Below, one piece after another: positions 6,920 through 15,261 of a stretch of 30,900 nucleotides of DNA. The stretch comes from a virus, in IMG/VR virus record IMGVR_UViG_3300020735_000042, positions 1 to 30,900 of that record. One strand, 5' to 3'. Positions within the stretch are counted from its first letter, which is position 1. Each line of letters begins with the position of its first letter. A program made the translations under genes and the position numbers. The notes under the pieces were generated by a model. It saw only the letters and a list, made by a program, of their open reading frames with translations, was not told the origin of the DNA and searched no databases.

Positions 6920-7074
6920 TTATTTTTGTCAAAATTAGGTAGTAGTGATATAGATAATATCATCCACCAAACGTTCCAATCTTTCCATCCAATAAGATAT
7001 ACAGTTCCACCAAGAATAAACATAGAATATATTAAAAATAAAGTTATTACAATAATCATTTTAAAAGTAATCAT
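6916..7074 (-). CDS. 52-residue membrane protein
   Basis: The open frame reads MITFKMIIVITLFLIYSMFI then LGGTVYLIGWKDWNVWWMIL and SISLLPNFDKNK. It has two hydrophobic segments separated by GWKDWNVWW, so a two-helix hairpin or one long helix. Both ends overlap neighbours as ATGA: the start with the stop of the gene at 7071, and the stop with the start of the gene at 6919. It thus fills what would otherwise be a 150-base gap in a tightly packed operon. No family is recognised. Confidence 0.65.
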   Translation of the reverse strand: MITFKMIIVITLFLIYSMFILGGTVYLIGWKDWNVWWMILSISLLPNFDKNK

Positions 7075-7361
7075 TTTAACACACTATCCCTGTATTCTTC
7101 AAACGTATCATATTTCGATTCCACTTCTTCAATCAATCGTTGAGACATATTATGTAGTGAGCAAATATACTCTGCCATAAGAATGTTATCCATACGACAA
7201 ACTAGTTCATTATTCTTAGTATAAATGTGAATATCATTGTTATCCCAGCTACAAAACCACTTTGTGTTGCTAGAATTTGTACGATCCTGAAATACCTTCA
7301 GGTGACGAAGATTATAGAACAAATCAGGGTTTGCTTTTTCCATTCGAATATCTCTTGTCAC
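7071..7361 (-). CDS. hypothetical phage protein
   Basis: A 96-residue soluble protein with Trp/Asp/Asn-rich centre (TKWFCSWDNNDIHIYTKNNE) and a helical acidic C-terminus (EEVESKYDTFEEYRDSVLK). The likely start is GTG at 7361, overlapping the previous stop as GTGA; an internal ATG at 7343 is possible. No homologue is recognised. It lies in the run of small genes between gp61 and thyX. Confidence 0.6.
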   Translation of the reverse strand: MTRDIRMEKANPDLFYNLRHLKVFQDRTNSSNTKWFCSWDNNDIHIYTKNNELVCRMDNILMAEYICSLHNMSQRLIEEVESKYDTFEEYRDSVLK

Positions 7362-7645
7362 TTGTAGTGCCTCTCATAAAGTTGTTTGATTCGTTTTAGA
7401 TCTGGATGATTAACAATCCATTGACCTGTATGTGGTTGGAAGTTTTCTCGAAACCATTTATCCATATCTGATCGAGATGTATTAACAGACAAGTCTACCT
7501 TAGCACACATTTCATCAAAGTCACCATCTGACATAATTGAATCAGATTCAAACTCATAAGCATAAGCAGCAATAGACAGCTTGATACGCCTATGAGTTTC
7601 TTTGCAGAACAATACTGGTTCTTCAAAAAATGCTTCTAAGCTCAT
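7358..7645 (-). CDS. hypothetical phage protein
   Basis: A 95-residue soluble protein. The middle and end read SIMSDGDFDEMCAKVDLSVN and FQPHTGQWIVNHPDLKRIKQ, a pattern I associate with small uncharacterised phage proteins of the 'SDxxYDxL...HP' type, without a function. ATG at 7645 overlaps the previous stop (ATGA) and is preceded by GAGGCAG. Confidence 0.65.
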   Translation of the reverse strand: MSLEAFFEEPVLFCKETHRRIKLSIAAYAYEFESDSIMSDGDFDEMCAKVDLSVNTSRSDMDKWFRENFQPHTGQWIVNHPDLKRIKQLYERHYK

Positions 7646-7839
7646 CTTGCTGCCTCATAATCTGCAATAGCTTGTTTCACTATACGGATGTAATCTTCTA
7701 CTTCTTCATATTTGAAAGAAGACATATTGTATGCCATATCTCGGAAAACATGAAGCTGTTCATTTTCTTTCTCTAACCACTTGACATAATCAGCATCATT
7801 ATATCCGAACTGATTAGGCTTCTTTGGTTCTTTTGCCAT
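7642..7839 (-). CDS. hypothetical small phage protein
   Basis: A 65-residue charged protein (MAKEPKKPNQFGYNDADYVK...). The start at 7839 is preferred over an upstream in-frame ATG at 7854 because GGAGCAAAG sits at the right distance and the ATG overlaps the gp61 stop as TAATG. The C-terminal half looks helical. No family is recognised. Confidence 0.6.
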   Translation of the reverse strand: MAKEPKKPNQFGYNDADYVKWLEKENEQLHVFRDMAYNMSSFKYEEVEDYIRIVKQAIADYEAAR

Positions 7840-8867
7840 TACACTTTGCTCCATTTTGTAAGCGCCAACTTCGCAGCTAGATCACGGTAGGTGTTTGTTT
7901 TCAGGATATGTGTAACAAATTCAGAACTCATACCAGCAAGAACCATATCATTAATGTCTTTATGATCAAGATTTTCAGGCCATATAACTACATTATACCC
8001 CTGCATAATCGCTTTGTCAAGCTTTTTTATTGTTTCTTTGGAACGAGGTTCGTTATCATAAACAATAACCATGGAAGATTTGGAGGCGCTGAGAGGAGCC
8101 AAAGCAGAAACCAAATCACCGCCAGCAGTAGCAATACTGTTAGGAACAAACATAGAGTCAATTGGACCTTCCATTACGTAGGTAGTTCGATCGAAGTTAA
8201 CTGTATCTAGACCATAAACCTTTGGAACACTCTCGTCCAGAACGATCGTAATGTATTTGACTTTTGATTCACCAATAGCTCTTCCTTGATATGCATGAAC
8301 ATTTTTATTTGCATCGATAAAAGGAATCAACAAACGTGTTTCATCACGAATAAGTGAATCAGCATCAAATTTATGTGGAACCAAATTGTTGGTGTAATTT
8401 TTAAAATTTGGACAACTGAATAGCTTTGCATGATATGGTGTAGGTATTTTTCTCGCCTCGATTAATTTCTTAACTCTATGATCTGGTGATAATTGGCTAA
8501 CCTTTTTCAACCCTTTAAGTGGACCCATTTTTAGGAACACTGGCTTTTTCATCTTATCAACGAAAGCTTCTAGATCTGTTTGTTCAGGAGGCTTTTCACC
8601 CTTGAGCTTTTCCATTTGCATTTCATTGTATGCACTTTGGTCAACAGATTTGATGAAATTACTCAGGCTCATTGTCGCAGTGCAATTATGGCAATGGAAA
8701 AATGACTTGCCTTTCTTCTCGTAGATGTAACCACGAGTTTTGCCCTTATGTGTTTCTGAGTCACCACAGAGAGGGCAACGAAAGTTAAACACATTTCCTG
8801 ATTTTCTCTTGAATTTTTCTAGTCGACCTGAAATCGACATCAGGTATTTGTTCTCGATCCAATCCAT
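7839..8867 (-). CDS. 61: DNA primase, T4 gp61-like
   Basis: A 342-residue protein, the length of T4 gp61 as I recall it. The N-terminal zinc ribbon has C31/C34 (FRCPLCGDSETHKG) and C59/C62 (FFHCHNC). The TOPRIM core includes YVMEGPIDSMF (~230-240, catalytic Glu) and MVIVYDNEPR (~267-276, the DxD-type motif). It makes RNA primers on the lagging strand as part of the primosome with helicase gp41, here encoded about 13 kb away. It is the first gene of the early operon that runs into thyX; its promoter is at 8902-8930 and GGGAGAG precedes the ATG. Confidence 0.93.
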   Translation of the reverse strand: MDWIENKYLMSISGRLEKFKRKSGNVFNFRCPLCGDSETHKGKTRGYIYEKKGKSFFHCHNCTATMSLSNFIKSVDQSAYNEMQMEKLKGEKPPEQTDLEAFVDKMKKPVFLKMGPLKGLKKVSQLSPDHRVKKLIEARKIPTPYHAKLFSCPNFKNYTNNLVPHKFDADSLIRDETRLLIPFIDANKNVHAYQGRAIGESKVKYITIVLDESVPKVYGLDTVNFDRTTYVMEGPIDSMFVPNSIATAGGDLVSALAPLSASKSSMVIVYDNEPRSKETIKKLDKAIMQGYNVVIWPENLDHKDINDMVLAGMSSEFVTHILKTNTYRDLAAKLALTKWSKV

Positions 8868-8901
8868 AACTAACTCTCCCTATATCACAGTCTCATATAG
8901 A

Positions 8902-8930
8902 ATTATACTGACATATTAGATAAAGGTAAA
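8902..8930 (-). promoter_or_regulatory. sigma70-type early promoter for the gp61-thyX operon
   Basis: Minus strand TTTACC (8925-8930), 17-bp spacer, TATAAT (8902-8907), 35 bases before the gp61 ATG. The -10 is perfect; the -35 resembles the GTTTAC version common among T4 early promoters. Confidence 0.65.
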
Positions 8931-8936
8931 GGAATA

Positions 8937-9317
8937 TTATTGAAGAAGTTTTAAATAATTAGCTAGGTTGGTGAGGAGCCATGTAAGGACCATTCCACCA
9001 CCAATTGCCATCCAGATATATCTTTCTAGTTGATTTATTTTTCCAGATAGGATATTATGCTGTTCTGTTGATTCTTTACGAAGTTTGGCGATTTCTTCCA
9101 GAACATTGTTATCTTGTGCTCTCATGGTTTCATAAACGTCTTTCAATTTATCATCCATCAATTCCCTGCGTTTTTCAAATTTTGTTTCAAGTGATTCGGA
9201 TGTTTTTTCTTGTTGAGAAATACGCTGATCATGAACAGCAATCATTTGTTTCAAGTCAACCGAAACATTAGTTAATTTTTCTATGGCTGCTTCAATACGA
9301 TCAGTTACTGGTACCAC
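8937..9317 (-). CDS. coiled-coil protein with C-terminal membrane anchor (XhlA-like layout)
   Basis: A 126-residue protein: a long amphipathic heptad-like region from ~5 to 95 (e.g. LETKFEKRRELMDDKLKDVY) and one C-terminal hydrophobic helix, YIWMAIGGGMVLTWLLTNLA. Such a cytosolic coil plus tail anchor is the layout of XhlA-type holin partners, but similarity in sequence is not evident. The GTG start at 9317 is favoured by GGAG seven bases upstream and lies inside the metalloprotease gene end (17-base overlap). The gene ends just before the gp61 promoter. Confidence 0.65.
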   Translation of the reverse strand: MVPVTDRIEAAIEKLTNVSVDLKQMIAVHDQRISQQEKTSESLETKFEKRRELMDDKLKDVYETMRAQDNNVLEEIAKLRKESTEQHNILSGKINQLERYIWMAIGGGMVLTWLLTNLANYLKLLQ

Positions 9318-9825
9318 GGATAACTCCTAAAGATTTTGAGCTAACAATTTCACCTAACTTTTTTTTCTTTACCCAAGTCATATTTTTAGTATCATCACCA
9401 GTACCAACAACAGCTGGACCTGTAGAATTAACTGCAGCGGGTGCTACTCCCGCTGCAGCGCCATCTTCTTTTAATGGAGGAGCTTTAAACATAAAACCAT
9501 GACTATTGTCATAGTTTCTCATTATCTTACCAGCCATTTCATGTGCATAATTTTCAGATGCACCACCTGGTTTGTTATCGCCCGTTTTACCTTGGAGTTT
9601 CCATTTATAATGTGCTAGTTCGTGAGCGAGTGTGCGCATAACGTCAATAGGATGACGGTCAACAGTTCTTACTCTAATCTTATTATCGCTCTGAGTAAAG
9701 TCCCCAAATGCTTTTTTAGCGTCTTCTTTATGACCGACGTAATGAATTTCAGGAAGCTTTTTAAGTCCAAGTTGAGCAGCTACATATTTTTCGAATTTTG
9801 CTAATTCGGGTGGTTTTTTAAACAT
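9301..9825 (-). CDS. zinc metalloprotease, HExxH type
   Basis: A 174-residue protein with TLAHELAHYKWKLQGKTG (66-83): the HExxH motif gives H68, E69 and H72, and the downstream ENYAHEMAGKIMRNY (91-105) offers the third zinc ligand (E91 or H95). The pattern resembles IrrE/SprT-like minimal gluzincins. The C-terminal ~60 residues are Ala/Gly/Pro rich, probably disordered. It is encoded next to structural genes, so a virion or host-protein target is plausible but unproven. The start overlaps the preceding stop by eight bases. Confidence 0.75.
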   Translation of the reverse strand: MFKKPPELAKFEKYVAAQLGLKKLPEIHYVGHKEDAKKAFGDFTQSDNKIRVRTVDRHPIDVMRTLAHELAHYKWKLQGKTGDNKPGGASENYAHEMAGKIMRNYDNSHGFMFKAPPLKEDGAAAGVAPAAVNSTGPAVVGTGDDTKNMTWVKKKKLGEIVSSKSLGVIRGTSN

Positions 9826-10219
9826 TAGTTACTGCTCTTAAAATTTTGACAATATTGTCGTCCATAGGGATTAAATTTGTATCAATAATTTTTTCATCTT
9901 TGACATTTAATAATTTCTCAGGCATAATATTTAGTAATATTAAAAACGGTTTAATAAAACTATACTGTGACTTCATTTTTAGGTATAATATTCTACAAAG
10001 ATGTTCAGCACCAAAAACATTATAGAGAATAGTAAGATGATTGAGTATTAATCTCTCTTTCAAATTACCACTCTCTACATATCTTGTAATCAATTTTTTA
10101 ATATATTTAATACGTTTCAAATCATCCATAAACTCTTCTGTCGAATGACATTGAGGATTATCATAATGTTTTGCACAATAAATTAAAAAATTTTCATCAG
10201 TTAAAATTTGTAACGACAA
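9818..10219 (-). CDS. conserved phage protein of unknown function
   Basis: A 133-residue helical protein. The core LILNHLTILYNVFGAEHLCR...LYLKMKSQYSFIKPFLILLN is a pattern I recall from T4-like marine phages near structural genes; its role is not known to me. The start is TTG at 10219, directly after the fibre-type gene's stop and preceded by AGGTTATTAA; no in-frame ATG occurs until residue 28, inside the conserved part. Confidence 0.7.
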   Translation of the reverse strand: MSLQILTDENFLIYCAKHYDNPQCHSTEEFMDDLKRIKYIKKLITRYVESGNLKERLILNHLTILYNVFGAEHLCRILYLKMKSQYSFIKPFLILLNIMPEKLLNVKDEKIIDTNLIPMDDNIVKILRAVTNV

Positions 10220-11440
10220 TTAATAACCTATTGCAGTGTAATAACAATTGGCAGTTGTAGTTGTTGATGCAGAATAAATGTTTGCCGTTGTTGTATTGGA
10301 AGTAAACACATATGGAGTATTAGCACCAACATAAACGTTATTTGCTGGTGTTACTGATACAGATACAACAGCTGTTGAAAATGCACTAGAGAATACAACT
10401 TGACTTGTTGTATTGCAAACAAAATGACCCCAAACCATCTTCATACCATTATGAAGGTATGAATAACCATTAGCAGAAATAGTAGAAGTACCAACATTTA
10501 AAGTATTACTTGCTAATGTAAAAGATGTAGTGTTAATAGAAGCAATCTTATTACTTGTTAGTGTGCCATTGGCAAAAAAGATAATGCTATTATCTGAATC
10601 AGTACCAATGATTAAATTGTTAGCACCACCAGCGTACATATAAGCATCTGATGGACCAAACAAAGAATAAATTGTATTAGAGTAAGTAGAACTATCAACA
10701 CCCATATCAACATATGGGCCAGTACCAGTTACATAGCTACCTTGATCGTTGTATACAACAAAGTCTCCGGAAGCATCTTGTCCAGTGTTAGCGTTTTGAA
10801 TAACAACCTGGTGATATGTATTAGTTGTTGTATAAAAAATAGGAGCGGAACGCTGAGTAGCAGTATCACGCCATACATTGCCATTACGAATCCAAGTTTC
10901 GCCTTCACCAGATTCTGATAATGTATAACTTACAGCAAAATTATGAATTATAGGATCTTCAATAAGAGGAGAACCGAAATTTACACCATTAGCCGTTGTA
11001 ACGTTCACGTTCCAGCCGGGATTAATGCTAATGTTTTTGACAAAAACTTCTTTACCTTCAATTGCTGTATCAATTGGCAATATTATAGTGATATCAGAAC
11101 CAATCGAATATGGATCAGCAAAAATAATAGCATCAGTATCAGAAACATTATATGTAGCTGTTGTAATAGTAGTTATATTATAAGTTCCTGATGGTAAAAT
11201 TGAAGTACTTATAACACCCGAAGTATCAATAAAAATGTTATTACCACCACCTTTTACAACACCAAGTTGTGTAGAATTAGCAGTTGGAAATGCATTCGAA
11301 ATACTATTGATAAAATTATTTAATGCAATAGTTTGTGTTTGCGCCGCCGTTGCTGGGTTGGTAATTACTACTACCCTATCATTAGCTGATACAGTAGTAG
11401 TAATACCTAATTGCGAAACTCTTCTTGAATCATTAGCCAT
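10220..11440 (-). CDS. virion structural / tail-fibre-type protein
   Basis: A 406-residue protein rich in Thr, Ser, Asn, Ala and Gly with almost no Cys or Lys. The N-terminus (VSQLGITTTVSANDRVVVIT...QTIALNNFINSI) is the adapter-like opening used by many large-phage fibre and decoration proteins ('SQL...D-x-VVVITNP...T..I.LNNF'). The rest is short beta-prone repeats. Such proteins sit on the outer virion and often bind host surfaces, hence low complexity and rapid change. It is adjacent to another low-complexity virion-type protein upstream and the metalloprotease downstream. Confidence 0.7.
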   Translation of the reverse strand: MANDSRRVSQLGITTTVSANDRVVVITNPATAAQTQTIALNNFINSISNAFPTANSTQLGVVKGGGNNIFIDTSGVISTSILPSGTYNITTITTATYNVSDTDAIIFADPYSIGSDITIILPIDTAIEGKEVFVKNISINPGWNVNVTTANGVNFGSPLIEDPIIHNFAVSYTLSESGEGETWIRNGNVWRDTATQRSAPIFYTTTNTYHQVVIQNANTGQDASGDFVVYNDQGSYVTGTGPYVDMGVDSSTYSNTIYSLFGPSDAYMYAGGANNLIIGTDSDNSIIFFANGTLTSNKIASINTTSFTLASNTLNVGTSTISANGYSYLHNGMKMVWGHFVCNTTSQVVFSSAFSTAVVSVSVTPANNVYVGANTPYVFTSNTTTANIYSASTTTTANCYYTAIGY

Positions 11441-11456
11441 CAGTAAAGCCTAACTA

Positions 11457-12458
11457 TTAAATGAACGGATCGGCGATGCTATTTGCTGTTACAGTATCAG
11501 GATTACCAACCACTCCAATCGAAGTAGCAGTATTAACACCAAGAGAACCCATAGCCACTAGGGTTTCGTACTGGACACGACCTGCACGGCCACCAGTTCC
11601 TTCGCGACGAACAACCCATCCAGCATGAGTTGCAGCTGGGAAAATAGCATTAATATCAACATAACCAGCTGCAGTATCGCCTTGAATTGTATGACCAGCA
11701 TGCTCTGATGAAGAAGCATTAGCAGTCAACTGAAGATTAGCACCACCCTGAGTAGCAGAAACAGCCAAAGCAGTACTGTTTGCGAATGAAACATAATAGT
11801 AAGTATTGCCTACTAATCCAACGATAGAAGTATTACCAGTTGCAACACCATAATAAAAACGATCATTTGCTTGCCAGATAGTATTTGCAGAACTTAAAAG
11901 AATAGTATTTGCAGAGCTATTAATATATGTAGAATTGGCGCCAATTTGAATGGCTGCAGGTGCTGGTAAATTCGAAAGCGATGGTGGAGTAATATATCCC
12001 GAACCAGCAACAACAATGTTAAATCCTGTGATATGACCAGCATTTGTTGTGTTATTTGAAATAGCATTAAGAGATGCACCAGTGCCACCATTAACAACGA
12101 CTGGAGTGAAGTTGGCGGTATTCTGAGCATAGCCAGAACCAGGAGTTGTTACATAAGCAATAACAACGTTACCACCAGTTACGTTCATCGCAACTGCATT
12201 AACAGCAAATACACCAACTGCCATGTTAGGAATGAAAGCGCCAATAGTTGTATTACCATACATAGCAAAATCTACGCTCGCACGTGAACCAGCTGATGTA
12301 TTGCCAAAGTGTGCATTAGAATCCATTGAAATTGGATTAGTGCCTCCACCGCTACCCTTTACAAGAGCGTAGGTGCCCATTGGTGCACCATTCGAAGATT
12401 CGTAGGTTGTGGTGCTATTTGCTGTAACACCAGTATCATTTCTACCCCATTGTGCCAT
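11457..12458 (-). CDS. virion structural protein with GSGY-type repeats
   Basis: A 333-residue Asn/Thr/Ala/Gly-rich protein. It contains two related blocks, VTTPGSGYAQNTANFTPVVV and FNIVVAGSGYITPPSLSNLP, a repeat type seen in structural proteins of marine T4-like phages, and a C-terminal domain with HAGWVVRREGTGGRAGRVQY. The opening MAQWGRNDTG is also, from memory, typical of this group. It likely forms an outer capsid or tail appendage. There is a strong ribosome site (AGGAGGATATCTAA) and a late-promoter-like octamer ~30 bases upstream. Confidence 0.72.
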   Translation of the reverse strand: MAQWGRNDTGVTANSTTTYESSNGAPMGTYALVKGSGGGTNPISMDSNAHFGNTSAGSRASVDFAMYGNTTIGAFIPNMAVGVFAVNAVAMNVTGGNVVIAYVTTPGSGYAQNTANFTPVVVNGGTGASLNAISNNTTNAGHITGFNIVVAGSGYITPPSLSNLPAPAAIQIGANSTYINSSANTILLSSANTIWQANDRFYYGVATGNTSIVGLVGNTYYYVSFANSTALAVSATQGGANLQLTANASSSEHAGHTIQGDTAAGYVDINAIFPAATHAGWVVRREGTGGRAGRVQYETLVAMGSLGVNTATSIGVVGNPDTVTANSIADPFI

Positions 12459-12488
12459 TTAGATATCCTCCTAGAGAAGTGTTTTTTC

Positions 12489-12496
12489 TATTTATT
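12489..12496 (-). promoter_or_regulatory. late-promoter variant AATAAATA before the structural gene
   Basis: AATAAATA on the minus strand in the 42-base gap upstream of 12458, one base off TATAAATA. The same variant occurs before two other genes here, at 15731 and 28405, but it also occurs inside genes. Confidence 0.42.
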
Positions 12497-12500
12497 GTTT

Positions 12501-12701
12501 TTAATTTGTTGTCATATGTTGAACGAACAATGAAACTTTCTTTTCTCTTGTTCTTGTTTTTTCGGGTATAACGTCAGGAGCTGGCACATATTGAAATTTT
12601 TCTTTTATTTCACTTTGAACAGTAACGTTATTAGCAGATTGTAAAGAGGGAATGATATTCCCCCTATTCTGAACAACAATATTGTTAGCTATTATTGCCA
12701 C
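12501..12701 (-). CDS. hypothetical protein
   Basis: A 66-residue protein (MAIIANNIVVQNRGNIIPSL...). The start is GTG at 12701, overlapping the previous stop as TAGTG with AAAGGTAAT upstream. It is Asn/Val/Lys rich with no hydrophobic segment. No family is recognised. It closes the operon that begins with the DUF6321-like gene. Confidence 0.55.
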   Translation of the reverse strand: MAIIANNIVVQNRGNIIPSLQSANNVTVQSEIKEKFQYVPAPDVIPEKTRTREKKVSLFVQHMTTN

Positions 12702-13705
12702 TACATTACCTTTGGTGGTTTAGGAACGCCCATTGGTTTAACTTCTGGCGCTGATTGAGGTTTAGGAGCAGCTACCTTACGGGCTGCAGCTGACTGATTT
12801 CTTTTCGCAATTTCATCTTCTGCTGCTTTTTTCTTTTGATTTGCTTCTTTTTCAGCATTAGCTTGTAATTGTGCTGATCTATTAGTAGCAGCTGTTTGCG
12901 AAGGACCAGAAGAAGCTGGGGCGTTGGTAGATTTGCTGTGAGCAGATTTAGAAATAGTTACATGAGGAATAGGAGTTTTTGGAGATACGTCAACAAAACC
13001 TTCTTTCTGAGTACCAGTAATTTTGCCAGCAAGACTAATTTTTGGTTTATGAACTTCCGCCTTACCAGACATAGCATCATGCATAGAAGCTGCACTGCGA
13101 TGTAATCTTTTAGCATAAGCATCTTTTTCAGCTGATGTTTTTAAATTATCATGATGGGCAAGAGCCTTGTGCGCCTGTGCAGGAGTTACATCAGATTTTT
13201 CGCCAGAAACATGAGTTATTTTATGATTACCACGAAGAGAAATTACCTTACGCATCTGCATCATAACGTGTTCTGAACCTGGATCATCTTCAGTTGCATT
13301 TTTCTTAGGGCGACCAGCACGTGCTTCTTTAACAACACCGACTTTAGAAGCAATCCATTTTTTAGCCACAGCATTACTTAATGTTTTTTTAGCTTCAGGA
13401 GTTTTGCTTGGCTTATCACCAATTGTTCTTTCTTTATTAACCTTACCAACTAATTCTGGTGAAAGTTCTGCAAGAGCTGCTTCTTTAAATGGTTGAATAA
13501 CTTTATTAACAATATTTTTAGTTTTGCTATATGGCATCTTACCATCTGGACCTTTAGTCACAGTACCATCACCAACTTCATCAGTAATATTAACTGTTGG
13601 AACTGTATCATTTTTTGTATTTACACCAGATTCGTCCCCACGTTTTGCATCGGGACGAATTGATGAGCGTCTAGCTTCTTTAATAATTTGAACTAGGGTT
13701 TTCAT
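12701..13705 (-). CDS. lysine/alanine-rich protein, candidate internal head protein
   Basis: A 334-residue basic, low-complexity protein. The start is placed at 13705 (MKTLVQIIKEARRSS), seven bases after the previous stop; an upstream ATG at 13738 would overlap that gene by 26 bases and neither has a strong ribosome site. The first 11 residues resemble the capsid-targeting N-terminus of T4 internal proteins (MKTYQEFIAEA), with IIKE|A fitting the (I/L)xE cleavage rule of prohead protease gp21. The middle contains VTPAQAHKALAHHDNLKTSA; the end is a Pro/Lys/Ala-rich coil. No enzymatic motif is recognised. Confidence 0.65.
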   Translation of the reverse strand: MKTLVQIIKEARRSSIRPDAKRGDESGVNTKNDTVPTVNITDEVGDGTVTKGPDGKMPYSKTKNIVNKVIQPFKEAALAELSPELVGKVNKERTIGDKPSKTPEAKKTLSNAVAKKWIASKVGVVKEARAGRPKKNATEDDPGSEHVMMQMRKVISLRGNHKITHVSGEKSDVTPAQAHKALAHHDNLKTSAEKDAYAKRLHRSAASMHDAMSGKAEVHKPKISLAGKITGTQKEGFVDVSPKTPIPHVTISKSAHSKSTNAPASSGPSQTAATNRSAQLQANAEKEANQKKKAAEDEIAKRNQSAAARKVAAPKPQSAPEVKPMGVPKPPKVM

Positions 13706-13712
13706 ACTATTA

Positions 13713-14822
13713 TTACCAGCCACTATCTTGTCCTTCATGGTCCGTTTTCATAGCTCTTCTCCAAGAAGTTTCGATATGTTTTGGATGAGCCTTACCTTTA
13801 ACTACAAATACACCAGCATTTTGATGTCCACCGCCATGTGTCATAAATGTGTGTGTAGTTTTTCCATCTTTTTTCTTATAATGTACAGTTACATGGTCGT
13901 CATTATCATTATGTAAATCAATATGATGATCTGGTTCTTGATCGTGTTCATCAGGAGAATCGCCGTGTTCGTCAGGATCATATTCATGCATGTGATCATC
14001 TAAATGCTTACCGCTCTTTGAAGTATATGGATCTTTTGAATCTTCATTGATGATTGACTCGATATGAGCCAGTTCAGCTGCTGAGAAACCTGGATCAATT
14101 TCTTCTTCCATACGGTCCTTACCAGACATCTTTTCACGACCACGGATCTTATCAGCAACGCTAGTTTTCATTCCTCTAGAACCAAGATGCTTTTCATCTC
14201 TATTTTTTGCGCCAACACTAGCAACGGCAGCATCTTTTTTAGTCTTGTTACCCATATCACGTTCATCAATTGATTCGCACATGCATGGCTTTTTACCACA
14301 CTTAGTGCATTTGCCCATAGCTTCTGCGACTGTCTTAATAAGATCAGCTGGCAATCCGAAATTAGTTTTAATCATTGTTTCCTCCTTGACGCCAGCTTGT
14401 GCATTGGCTGCTTTTGTTGATTTTTTTGAATCGTCTTTAATTTTTTTGCCGTTATCATCACGTTCATCAGTAGATGGTTCTAATTCAACTTCTGTTTTAC
14501 CACCCATGATAGTACCTGGCTCGACCAAATTTTTTTGGTTGCTTTTCTTTTGTTTGCCCGAATCTGGTTGTTCTTTTGGAGTATCTTTTGTTGATACACC
14601 TGCAACAGCATCTTCATCAATAATCTTAGTTTTAATTTCACCCAGTTTAGCAAGTTCAGATTTTGGATCTTTTACATTTTTATCAACGTCTTTTTTGTCA
14701 CGTTTATTAAATGTGTTACGATCAACAGTTTCAACATCTCTCATACGAATTTGAGAATTGCGAGCCATAGCTGCTTCGTGTACTAATCTAATTTTATGTT
14801 CTAAACTAAGATTGTCTTTCAT
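13713..14822 (-). CDS. acidic low-complexity phage protein with Cys cluster
   Basis: A 369-residue, very charged protein. A CTKCGKKPCMCE cluster lies near residue 177 and could bind one metal ion. The C-terminal ~110 residues are Asp/His rich (SGKHLDDHMHEYDPDEHGDS, then HHIDLHNDNDDHVTVHY), followed by a more folded end. Its opening MKDNLSLEHKIRLVHEAAMA is helical. Function unknown; the position among candidate internal proteins and Dps suggests a virion or assembly role, which is inference. The ribosome site AAGGCGTAAG overlaps the end of dps. Confidence 0.62.
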   Translation of the reverse strand: MKDNLSLEHKIRLVHEAAMARNSQIRMRDVETVDRNTFNKRDKKDVDKNVKDPKSELAKLGEIKTKIIDEDAVAGVSTKDTPKEQPDSGKQKKSNQKNLVEPGTIMGGKTEVELEPSTDERDDNGKKIKDDSKKSTKAANAQAGVKEETMIKTNFGLPADLIKTVAEAMGKCTKCGKKPCMCESIDERDMGNKTKKDAAVASVGAKNRDEKHLGSRGMKTSVADKIRGREKMSGKDRMEEEIDPGFSAAELAHIESIINEDSKDPYTSKSGKHLDDHMHEYDPDEHGDSPDEHDQEPDHHIDLHNDNDDHVTVHYKKKDGKTTHTFMTHGGGHQNAGVFVVKGKAHPKHIETSWRRAMKTDHEGQDSGW

Positions 14823-14823
14823 C

Positions 14824-15261
14824 TTACGCCTTTATAGTTGCTTTAAGCATCCAGCCATTTCTTTCATGGGCGTCGATGCGATCCTGAAGGTAATTAGCAA
14901 TACCCATTTTTTTATTCTTTTCAGCAAGAGCCTGAGCTTTTGTTAGTTGTTCGATCATAGCTGTATTATCAACTAGTAGTTTAGAAATCATAGACATAGC
15001 AGGTGGAATATTCAATTCATCTTTAATAATAGATAATTCTGTATAACGTGCAAAAGATCCAGGAGCATATGAACCTAACGTACGTAGATGTTCGGCAATA
15101 CCATCAACAGCATCAAATGCATCTTCATAAATTTTAAGAAAAAACTTATGGTACTGTGGAAAGTTTGCACCTTCCACATTCCAGTGAAAATAATGAGCTT
15201 TCAAATAAAATGCAAAGGTACTCGCAAGAGATACCTTCATTTGCTCAACTAATTCATCCAT
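14824..15261 (-). CDS. Dps-like ferritin (DNA-protection / iron-storage family)
   Basis: A 145-residue protein with a Dps/ferritin four-helix pattern: KAHYFHWNVEGANF (21-34), QYHKFFLKIYEDAFDAVDGI (36-55), AEHLRTLG. H26, H38, D53 and E57 reproduce the spacing of the Dps ferroxidase ligands (E. coli H51, H63, D78, E82). Dps proteins form 12-mers that oxidise Fe(II) with peroxide and can coat DNA; this one lacks a long basic N-terminal tail, so DNA binding is uncertain. ATG at 15261 follows AAGGCGAAGAAGA and overlaps the previous gene by eight bases. Hypothetically it guards phage DNA or is packaged. Confidence 0.85.
   Translation of the reverse strand: MDELVEQMKVSLASTFAFYLKAHYFHWNVEGANFPQYHKFFLKIYEDAFDAVDGIAEHLRTLGSYAPGSFARYTELSIIKDELNIPPAMSMISKLLVDNTAMIEQLTKAQALAEKNKKMGIANYLQDRIDAHERNGWMLKATIKA

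Noticed and set aside
14245-14754. 169-codon plus-strand frame
   Set aside because: Antisense to the Asp/Lys-rich gene at 13713-14822; the reading is Ser/Leu/Phe-rich as expected from the complement of Glu/Lys codons, with no promoter or ribosome site.
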